Shown here piece by piece: positions 55,125-62,241 of a DNA stretch of 64,000 nt. Made by a program: the position numbers and the translations under genes. The DNA is from Oceanihabitans sp. 2_MG-2023 (GTDB taxonomy: Bacteria; Bacteroidota; Bacteroidia; Flavobacteriales; Flavobacteriaceae): positions 1 through 64,000 of the forward strand of contig NZ_JAUOQT010000005.1 of the NCBI RefSeq assembly GCF_030547245.1, in the 5' to 3' direction. Positions within the stretch are counted from its first letter, which is position 1. Every line of letters begins with the position of its first letter. Under the pieces are notes generated by a model. It saw nothing but the letters and a program-made list of their open reading frames with translations, had not been told where the DNA came from and did no database searches.

Positions 55125-56072
55125 TTATTTCTCTTTATTTAAAATTTCTTTTACTGCTTGTTTGTATTTTATTGGATTTCCAGCTTTTTTTATGGCTTTG
55201 TATGTTTTTTGCGGATTAGAAAAGGACTGCGAGAAGAATTCCCAGAAGCCTAACATTTTCATTTTTATTGGTGTTGGACCAGAAAGGTATGCATCGTATT
55301 GCTGATAAATGGTATCGTGAAATTCGGAGAAAATTTCCCATCTATTTTTGGGATACTCTGTAGTATTATTTTTTATCATACTTGGTAAAAACGGATCTGC
55401 AATTAACCCACGACCAATCATAAAATGATCAATACTTGGAAAGCGTTCATCCATTTTTTTAAAAGCTGCAACACTAGTAATATCACCATTGTAATATAGT
55501 TTATGTTTGGTACTTGATATACAACGTTGAAATGCATCTAAATCTACAGGGCCTTTGTATAATTGTTTGCCAATTCTAGCATGAATGGCAATACTTTTTA
55601 ATGGGTATTTATCTAGAATAGGGAAGGTGTCTAAAATTTCTTCGGCGTGATCATAACCCATTCTCATTTTCATGGATACCGTAATATCGGATTCGTTGTG
55701 CGCTCTTTTTAAAATCTCGTCAATTTTAGTAGGATTGCAAATTAAGCCAGAACCCATTCCCGATTTGGTAACCATTGGATACGGACAACCTAAATTCCAG
55801 TTTAATTCTTTATAGCCTAAACTTTGTACGTATTTTACAACAAATAAAAACTCGTCGGCATCATTGGTCATTACTTGCGGTATTACCTCTAAAGTCGTGT
55901 TGTTTTCCGGTTGTAAATCTAATTGATACGATTGCTTGATTTTTAGTTTGCCGTTAAGTCTAATATAAGGCGCGTAAAAAGTATCGATGCCTCCAAAATA
56001 ATGGTGAAATGCATTACGAAATCTAAAGTCTGTAAAGCCTTGCAAAGGGGAAGATAAAAGTGTGATTGCCAT
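55125..56072 (-). CDS. dus: tRNA-dihydrouridine synthase (DusC-like)
   Basis: 315 residues. FMN-binding TIM-barrel: SPLQGFTDFRFRNAF near the start, catalytic Cys96 in NWNLGCPYPM, KMRMGYDHAEEIL, HARIGKQLYKG, and the phosphate-binding YYNGDITS and MIGRGLIADPF. It reduces uridine to dihydrouridine in the tRNA D loop. The short C-terminal domain ends in KQAVKEILNK. Confidence 0.95.
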   Translation of the reverse strand: MAITLLSSPLQGFTDFRFRNAFHHYFGGIDTFYAPYIRLNGKLKIKQSYQLDLQPENNTTLEVIPQVMTNDADEFLFVVKYVQSLGYKELNWNLGCPYPMVTKSGMGSGLICNPTKIDEILKRAHNESDITVSMKMRMGYDHAEEILDTFPILDKYPLKSIAIHARIGKQLYKGPVDLDAFQRCISSTKHKLYYNGDITSVAAFKKMDERFPSIDHFMIGRGLIADPFLPSMIKNNTTEYPKNRWEIFSEFHDTIYQQYDAYLSGPTPIKMKMLGFWEFFSQSFSNPQKTYKAIKKAGNPIKYKQAVKEILNKEK

Positions 56073-56106
56073 CTAAAAGATTAGTTAGACAAATATAGTT
56101 TAAAAA

Positions 56107-56139
56107 TAAAAGCCACTTTGAATAAACAAGGTGGTTTTT
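56107..56139. terminator. Hairpin terminator, CCAC/GTGG type
   Basis: Stem around AAAA-CCACTTTG with CAAGGTGG-TTTT (one bulged G), between the toxin-like gene and dus. On the minus strand it is followed by a T-rich stretch. Confidence 0.65.
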
Positions 56140-56218
56140 ATTTTGCACTTGTGATTTTAGGAGTTTTGTTTCTGTATACTGGTTATATAATATAATTGGT
56201 GAGCTATTAAGCGCTCTC

Positions 56219-57376
56219 TTAGCGTTTACATTCTTGTGGTATAGGTGAGTTAGAGTTTGTATATTCCCATCTTCCTTTTTCCACTCCTTTACTATTTGTT
56301 AATGTATAACGATCTACTGGCATCCAATGTCTTATAAAAATATCGCCTTCGTCTTTATCTAGTTGTCGGTATTCTTGGATGATTCTTTCCTTTATGCTTT
56401 TTTCTTCTGAGTTGGTTTTTTGATCAATTGTTTTCGTTTGGTCTTGGTATTGATATGCAAGTTTTAAAGCGGCTCCAACTTCATCTTTTGCTGTAGCAGA
56501 TAGACCGCTATCTTTCACACCGACTTCTCCTGTTCGTTTACCATAAACATCAATAGATGCATTAAAGGTATGACCAATAGTCTTTTCTATACTTTTGTAA
56601 TCTGAACTTTTAAAAGCAGAGGTATATTCTTTATCAAATGTACTTTTTTTATTTTTTGACAAGGTGATAAATTGAAGTTGTTTTGCACTCCATAGTCTTT
56701 CATGTTTAAGATAGTAATACGGACTCATAGATAATTGGTCGCTCTTATTTCTATAATCATCATCTGTTATTAATGCCGCTGGAATCGCTTCAATAGAGAC
56801 CACTTTAGTGCCCCATTCTTCTCCGTTGGTTTCCTCATAATTTTGTGGTGGAGCTAATTCGCTTGTTGAATACTTCACGGGAGCTTTAAGCCTATTTGTG
56901 TCTGGTGCTATAATATCTACAGGTATAAACTTTAATTTTGTTTGATCTGTAGAATTCGTAGAAGGAAAAACATATCTATGTGAGGCAAAGTCAAAATTTA
57001 AATTTACACCAACTCCTTGTAAATAATTCCATTCTTGCGTTTTATCCTTTTCGATTGCTGGTGGAGGAGCAATTTTAAATATAAATCTCTGGAAGTCAGA
57101 GTTTTTATGTTTATCCATGCGAGCACGATCACTTTCTAATTGTACTTGAAACTCAGGCCAGCCAACAACAACAAAGCGGTATTTACCTTCACTAGTTGGA
57201 TCTGGGTAAATTAGAAATTTATAATAATCATTGTAAGTCGTTGTATTAGGTGGTGTCCATCGCATTAAATGACCACTGGTTCCGGAACCAGATTCTTGAG
57301 CAACAAAATCAGGCCCAAAAGTAGTTTTTATTACAAAGTAACAGGTTTTTGATGTTAAAGTTTTGATGATTTCCAT
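56219..57376 (-). CDS. Unrecognised protein; possible aerolysin-like pore-forming protein
   Basis: 385 residues, no signal peptide. Residues 1-105 have the strand and Trp/Tyr spacing of a beta-trefoil or lectin-like domain (YFVIKTTFGPDFVAQ, KYRFVVVGWPEFQVQ). Residues 215-345 hold SPYYYLKHERLW, then long Ser/Thr-rich alternating strands (TIGHTFNASIDVYGKRTGEVGV, SATAKDEVGAALKLAY, DQTKTIDQKTNSEEKSIKER) that resemble the insertion region of aerolysin-type proteins. A VDRYTL...KGRWEY end follows. No family is certain; composition is unlike its neighbours. Confidence 0.5.
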   Translation of the reverse strand: MEIIKTLTSKTCYFVIKTTFGPDFVAQESGSGTSGHLMRWTPPNTTTYNDYYKFLIYPDPTSEGKYRFVVVGWPEFQVQLESDRARMDKHKNSDFQRFIFKIAPPPAIEKDKTQEWNYLQGVGVNLNFDFASHRYVFPSTNSTDQTKLKFIPVDIIAPDTNRLKAPVKYSTSELAPPQNYEETNGEEWGTKVVSIEAIPAALITDDDYRNKSDQLSMSPYYYLKHERLWSAKQLQFITLSKNKKSTFDKEYTSAFKSSDYKSIEKTIGHTFNASIDVYGKRTGEVGVKDSGLSATAKDEVGAALKLAYQYQDQTKTIDQKTNSEEKSIKERIIQEYRQLDKDEGDIFIRHWMPVDRYTLTNSKGVEKGRWEYTNSNSPIPQECKR

Positions 57377-57884
57377 GGTGGTTTTGTTTTTATTGGATTA
57401 GTAATTATTTCGTTTGATTTTATTAAATCTTTAAAAGAGATTTTTTTGAATACTTTATTTATTAACCTAAAAATGGTTATGCAAACAACAAGTAAAAATA
57501 AATGTTGGAATTAATGCGAGCTAACAATTAACGGTTTGTATAATACAAATATATTGCCTTTTGCCAACCTTTTTAAGAGTATAAACACCTGATTATCAAG
57601 AATTGATAAGTATGTGGTTTTGATGGTGAATTACTTTGGATTGCTTTTTTTTAAAGGTTATATCGATTCTTTTTATCTTCAGTTGAATGCTGGACAAGGG
57701 GGAGTTACAAGCTATTATCCTTTAAAAAATCGTTTAATTAAACAGTCAATTCTTTTATAAAATGATAATTTTTTTTGGATTGAGGCTATAAAAAAACCAC
57801 CTAGAATAGGTGGTTTTTTTAATTGTTGTTTTATAAGCTGCAGAATCCTTCCTAAAGGCTTTATGTACAGCATGAAAAATGAAT
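57377..57884. other. 508-bp gap with no convincing gene
   Basis: On the minus strand TATATTTG at 57553-57546 matches the -7 box and could start the toxin-like gene with a long leader. A plus-strand 45-codon ORF (57623-57760) is present but has no supporting signal. A small hairpin TTATCA/TGATAA lies near 57593-57609. The right end holds a terminator. Confidence 0.5.
57791..57820. terminator. Bidirectional terminator
   Basis: A perfect 8-bp stem ACCACCTA (57796-57803) with TAGGTGGT (57807-57814), GAA loop, flanked by A and T runs. It ends the small membrane protein gene. Confidence 0.88.
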
Positions 57885-58067
57885 TTAATCTTTCTTATCT
57901 TGTTGTTCCGTTTGAGTCTGATGGTTAGTAGCGTTTTTTTCTTCGTTATATATGCCATTAGACATACCAATCATAAGTGCAGCAAGAATTAGAAAAGTTT
58001 TCCTTTTTATCCAATAGGCGAAGTGCTTGGATTTCTCCAAGACGGTTTTGTTTTTTTGTGTATACAT
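57885..58067 (-). CDS. Small membrane protein, 60 residues
   Basis: MYTQKNKTVLEKSKHFAYW, then IKRKTFLILAALMIGMSNGIY as a single membrane segment with a basic inner side, then an acidic/polar tail (EEKNATNHQTQTEQQDKKD). The topology with a following perfect terminator supports a real gene. I know of similar short ORFs in flavobacteria but no function. Confidence 0.55.
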   Translation of the reverse strand: MYTQKNKTVLEKSKHFAYWIKRKTFLILAALMIGMSNGIYNEEKNATNHQTQTEQQDKKD

Positions 58068-58131
58068 TTTAGTAATGATAAAGGATTATACATTTTTTTA
58101 TCAGGATACTAGCGTAGACAGAAAATCTGTT

Positions 58132-58498
58132 CTAGGCTTTGATGTATAAGCAGGAATAGGTATTACAGGAAGTGTTTCTTTGGTTTAAAAAAATGCTTTG
58201 CGCTATTTTAGAATCTATCTTTTGATAAAGCGCTATGCGTAACTCTAAAAGAATAAGGGTTTGTGTAGTATAGATATTTTGCAGATTACGATAAGTAATT
58301 CGTGCAATAGCTACTTTTTTGGAAAGTATTTTTCTAGCATAAACATAAAATATAGTATGTTTATTGCTAATTTTTTTCTAGTCTTTACAAACGATACTTG
58401 CTGTTGTTTACTGTATATATTGAGGAATATATAGAACATTCATTAACCGTCAGGCCAAAAATTAGCAGGAAGGAAATAAGATGTTTTAGGTAGTTCAT
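58132..58498 (-). pseudogene. Possible decayed small secreted-protein gene
   Basis: A 37-codon ORF at 58498-58385 starts with a signal-like peptide (MNYLKHLISFLLIFGLTVNEC) and ends at a stop. Shifted by one base and starting after an A7 run (about 58371-58377), an 81-codon open frame to 58132 has no start codon but protein-like sequence (KKVAIARITYRNLQNIY, LELRIALYQKIDSKIAQS). Joined they would make about 120 residues. One stop plus one frameshift separates them. This reading is inference. Confidence 0.3.
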
Positions 58499-58531
58499 CA
58501 ATGTATATATATATGGTATGTAAATTAAATA

Positions 58532-58555
58532 AAAACCACCTCGAAAGGTGGTTTT
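58532..58555. terminator. Terminator downstream of htpG
   Basis: Stem AAAACCACCT (58532-58541) with AGGTGGTTTT (58546-58555) and CGAA tetraloop. It follows the htpG stop on the minus strand after about 50 bp. Confidence 0.85.
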
Positions 58556-58608
58556 GTGTTTTAAGTAATGAAAATCAGATTCTCTTTTTCAAGGGAATTG
58601 TACTTCAC

Positions 58609-60522
58609 TTACTTTATCATTTCATAGCTACGTTTAATAAAATTAGTTAATTCTTCCCCTTTTAATAAACCTTGAGAAAGTCTTGCTAAATCTAAACTTT
58701 GCGTAATTAAACGTTCTTGTTTCTTTTTGGTTTTAGTGCTTAAAATTTCACTCACCAATTCAGAATTTGTGTTTACAATAAGATTATGCATATCTGGCAT
58801 ATTACCAAACATTTGCATTCCGCCACCACCAGTTTGCTGCATTTCTTTCATTCTACGCATAAATTCTGGTTGTGTAATCATAAAAGGCGAAGCACTGCTA
58901 TCCATTGCTTCTAATTGTACAGTGAATTTTTCAGAAGGAATTACCTCTTTTAATAATTCGTCTAAAGCTTTTGTTTCGTCTTCGCTTAATTTTGAAATTG
59001 CGGTATCTTCTTTTTTGATTAAATTATCAATATGATCTCCATCTACACGAGCAAAAGAAATGTTTTCTTTTGTACTTTCTAATTTCTGAATTAAATGCGA
59101 TACAATTGGAGAATCTAGCATTAAAACTTCATATCCTTTTGCTGTAGCAGCTTCAATATAACTGTGTTGTTCGTCTTTATTGGAAGCATATAGAATAACC
59201 AGTTTGTCGTCTTTATCGGTTTGTTTTGCTTTTATTTTATTGAATAACTCTTCGTAGGTATAGAATTTTCCATCAACAGTAGGGTATAATGCAAATGCAT
59301 CTGCTTTTTCAAAGAATTTTTCTTCGGAAAGCATTCCGTATTCAATAACAATTTTAATATCATCCCATTTAGATTCAAAATCTTCACGATTGGCATTAAA
59401 TAAAGATTTTAATTTGTCGGCTACTTTTCTAGTAATATAAGACGAAATCTTTTTTACTGCACCATCTGCTTGTAAATACGAACGAGAAACGTTTAAAGGA
59501 ATATCTGGCGAATCAATTACACCACGAAGCATGGTTAAAAATTCTGGAACAATACCTTCAACATTATCGGTTACGAATACTTGGTTTTGGTATAGTTGAA
59601 TTTTATCTTTTTGCACATTTAAATCGTTTGTCATCTTAGGGAAATATAAGATTCCTGTAAGATTAAAAGGATAATCAACATTTAAGTGAATGTGAAATAA
59701 AGGCTCTTCAAATTGAGCTGGATATAATTCTTGGTAGAAACTTTTATAGTTTTCATCTTCTAATTCTGTTGGCTGTTTGGTCCAAGCTGGATTAGGGTTA
59801 TTGATAATATTATCTACCGTTATTTTTTTCTGAGGCTCTGTTGTTTCTTTTCCTTCTGCATCTTTTGTTGTTGCAGGAGTATGTTCAGGATCATTAATTT
59901 CTTTGGTTCCAAACTTAATTGGAATAGGCATGAACTTATTGTATTTGCTCAATAAACTGCCAATTCTTGCTTCTTCTAAAAACTCTGTAGAATCTTCCGC
60001 AATGTGCAAAATAATTTCTGTACCTCTATCTGTTTTGTCAGCTTCTTCTAAAGTGAATTCTGGAGAACCATCACATGTCCAATGTGCAGCTTTTGTACCA
60101 TCTTTGTGTGATTTGGTAATGATTTCTACTTTTTCAGCAACCATAAATGCCGAATAAAAACCTAAACCAAAATGACCAATAATTCCAGAGTCTTTTGCAG
60201 CGTCTTTATATTTATCTAAAAATTCTTCGGCTCCAGAAAAAGCTACTTGGTTGATGTATTTTTCAACCTCTTCAGCAGTCATTCCTAATCCTTGATCAAT
60301 GATGTGAAGTTTCTTTCCTTCTTTATCAATTTTTACTTCAATTTTAGGGTTTCCATAATCGGATTTTGATTCCCCAATACTTGTAAGGTGCTTCAGTTTT
60401 AAAGTAGCATCTGTACCATTACTAATAAGCTCACGTAAAAATATTTCGTGATCGCTGTATAAAAATTTCTTGATTAATGGGAAAATGTTTTCTACCGAAA
60501 CATTAATTTTTCCTTTTGACAT
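58609..60522 (-). CDS. htpG: Molecular chaperone HtpG (Hsp90)
   Basis: 637 residues from ATG 60522 (MSKGKINVSVENIFPLIKKF), preferred over a start 40 codons upstream. Hsp90 motifs: IFLRELISNGTDATLKL (28-44), IDQGLGMT, IGHFGLGFYSAFMVA, and GVIDSPDIPLNVSRSYLQ in the middle domain; a C-terminal dimerisation region follows with a Met/Gly-rich stretch (QQTGGGGMQMFGNMPDM). An insertion of about 25 residues (EHTPATTKDAEGKETTEPQK) lies near residue 230. An ATP-driven chaperone in the cytosol, probably heat-inducible. Confidence 0.97.
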   Translation of the reverse strand: MSKGKINVSVENIFPLIKKFLYSDHEIFLRELISNGTDATLKLKHLTSIGESKSDYGNPKIEVKIDKEGKKLHIIDQGLGMTAEEVEKYINQVAFSGAEEFLDKYKDAAKDSGIIGHFGLGFYSAFMVAEKVEIITKSHKDGTKAAHWTCDGSPEFTLEEADKTDRGTEIILHIAEDSTEFLEEARIGSLLSKYNKFMPIPIKFGTKEINDPEHTPATTKDAEGKETTEPQKKITVDNIINNPNPAWTKQPTELEDENYKSFYQELYPAQFEEPLFHIHLNVDYPFNLTGILYFPKMTNDLNVQKDKIQLYQNQVFVTDNVEGIVPEFLTMLRGVIDSPDIPLNVSRSYLQADGAVKKISSYITRKVADKLKSLFNANREDFESKWDDIKIVIEYGMLSEEKFFEKADAFALYPTVDGKFYTYEELFNKIKAKQTDKDDKLVILYASNKDEQHSYIEAATAKGYEVLMLDSPIVSHLIQKLESTKENISFARVDGDHIDNLIKKEDTAISKLSEDETKALDELLKEVIPSEKFTVQLEAMDSSASPFMITQPEFMRRMKEMQQTGGGGMQMFGNMPDMHNLIVNTNSELVSEILSTKTKKKQERLITQSLDLARLSQGLLKGEELTNFIKRSYEMIK

Positions 60523-60542
60523 GATTATTTGTTTTTTAAATG

Positions 60543-60562
60543 TTTCCCACGAAAGTGAAAAA
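60543..60562. repeat. Related short palindrome before htpG
   Basis: TTTCCCACGAAAGTGAAAAA has the same layout (stem, GAAA loop) as the elements at 18139 and 33781, and lies about 20 bp upstream of the htpG start. Confidence 0.4.
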
Positions 60563-60882
60563 TGGTTTAAACTTAGTTTTATTATTGTTACCCATTGGTA
60601 GGCAACAAAAATGCCAATTGATAAAAAGTGACAAGATGGCATTAACTAAGCAGTTATAAATTGGATGGATGTAATTGATTATTGTAAAATAAAGAAGCTC
60701 GCTTTTAAGGCGAATAGATAATAGCAGAAATTTTTATTACAGGATAAATATTATGCATGCATAATAAATAAAAATTTATTTTGAAACCATTATTTACGAA
60801 ATACTTAAATTGCGAGTCTATTTATTAGTAAATTAATAATCTACGTTTCGCTTTTAGCAGAAATAAAAATAAAATATTCTCG
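60563..60882. other. Divergent upstream region of htpG and fabH
   Basis: No ORF of interest. It holds a perfect 14-bp palindrome TTATGCATGCATAA (60751-60764) and an adjoining AAATAAA/TTTATTT inverted repeat. No CIRCE element was seen. Confidence 0.5.
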
Positions 60883-61893
60883 ATGTATAATTCCAAAATA
60901 ATAGGGCTTGGTCATTATGTTCCTGATAACGTTGTAACTAACGACGATTTGTCTAAAATGATGGAGACCAATGATGCCTGGATAACAGAACGAACAGGAA
61001 TAAAAGAGAGACGTTGGGTAAAGCCAGAAACGGGAGACACTACAGCAACCATGGGTGTAAAAGCTGCTAAAGTAGCTATAGAACGAGCTGGAATAGATAA
61101 AGAGGAGATCGATTTTATTGTATTTGCAACCTTAAGTCCAGATATGTATTTTCCTGGTCCTGGAGTACAAGTTCAACATGCATTAGGAATAAAAACTATT
61201 GGAGCTCTAGATGTTAGAAACCAATGCTCTGGATTTGTATATGCTATTGCTGTTGCAGATAATTTTATAAAAACAGGAATGTATAAAAACATTCTTGTTA
61301 TAGGTAGTGAGTTACATTCTCGAGGTTTAGATAAAACAACAAGAGGAAGAGGAGTTTCTGTAATTTTTGGAGATGGTGCAGGAGCTGCAATATTAACTCG
61401 TGAAGAAGATAATTCTAAAGGAATTTTATCTACACATTTACATAGTCAAGGGCAACATGCCGAAGAATTAGCACTTGTAGCTCCAGGAATGGCAACACGT
61501 TGGGTAACAGATATTCTAGCAGATGATGATCCAGATGATGAAAGTTATTTTCCGCACATGAATGGGCAATTTGTATTTAAAAATGCAGTTGTTCGTTTTA
61601 GTGAAGTAATTATGGAAGGCTTAAACAAAAACGGATTGGAAAAAGAAGCAATAGATATGTTAATTCCGCATCAAGCGAATTTACGCATTGCGCAATTTAT
61701 TCAGAAAAAATTTGGGTTAACCGATAATCAAGTGTTTAATAACATTCAAAAATACGGAAACACAACTGCAGCATCTATACCAATAGCTTTAACTGAAGCT
61801 TGGGAAGAAGGAAAAATAAAAGAAGGAGACACTGTTGTACTTGCTGCTTTTGGTAGTGGTTTTACTTGGGGAAGTGTAATTATTAAGTGGTAA
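60883..61893 (+). CDS. fabH: 3-oxoacyl-[acyl-carrier-protein] synthase III
   Basis: 336 residues. The thiolase-fold triad is Cys115 (DVRNQCSGFVY), His263 (IPHQANLRI) and Asn293 (KYGNTTAASIP). It also has TGIKERRW (38-45) and the C-terminal AAFGSGFTWGS. It starts fatty-acid synthesis by condensing acyl-CoA with malonyl-ACP; in Bacteroidota it accepts branched primers. A loop with DILADDDPDDESYF (about 210-223) is an insertion relative to E. coli FabH. Confidence 0.95.
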   Translation: MYNSKIIGLGHYVPDNVVTNDDLSKMMETNDAWITERTGIKERRWVKPETGDTTATMGVKAAKVAIERAGIDKEEIDFIVFATLSPDMYFPGPGVQVQHALGIKTIGALDVRNQCSGFVYAIAVADNFIKTGMYKNILVIGSELHSRGLDKTTRGRGVSVIFGDGAGAAILTREEDNSKGILSTHLHSQGQHAEELALVAPGMATRWVTDILADDDPDDESYFPHMNGQFVFKNAVVRFSEVIMEGLNKNGLEKEAIDMLIPHQANLRIAQFIQKKFGLTDNQVFNNIQKYGNTTAASIPIALTEAWEEGKIKEGDTVVLAAFGSGFTWGSVIIKW

Positions 61894-61932
61894 TAAATTA
61901 CTAAGAAAGCTAAAACTTATATTTAATGAAAT

Positions 61933-61970
61933 AAAAAAAAATCCGAATACTTAGCAAATTCGGATTTTTT
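61933..61970. terminator. Terminator of fabH
   Basis: Stem ATCCGAAT (61941-61948) with ATTCGGAT (61958-61965), flanked by eight A and six T. Confidence 0.9.
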
Positions 61971-62140
61971 CTTGTTGTAAACGTAATTACAACAATCACT
62001 TCAATTAATATATTGTATTAAAAGGACTAATTCAAACATAATATAATAGTTGGTGGTTGTTTGAGTTTAACGTAGTTTATTGTTTTTTATTGTATTGATT
62101 ATCAGGTTTTAACGTATTTTAACAATTGTTGTGTAAAAAA
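61971..62140. other. Gap between fabH and the TonB receptor gene, nothing found
   Basis: AT-rich, with no ORF or clear repeat between the two terminators. Confidence 0.6.
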
Positions 62141-62174
62141 ACAAAAACCCAAAGCAATGACACCTTGGGTTTTC
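62140..62174 (-). terminator. Terminator of the TonB receptor gene
   Basis: Stem AAAACCCAA (62144-62152) with TTGGGTTTT (62165-62173). On the minus strand it ends in a T-rich run, 70 bp after the receptor stop. Confidence 0.82.
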
Positions 62175-62241
62175 TTATTTAATAACCATACATTAACACT
62201 AACCATCAACTATTATGTTGGTTATTAAATTTATTTTTTTT

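Noticed and set aside
57623..57760. 45-residue plus-strand ORF (MVNYFGLLFF...)
   Set aside because: No promoter, no conserved-looking motif and no terminator of its own; length is compatible with chance in AT-rich DNA.
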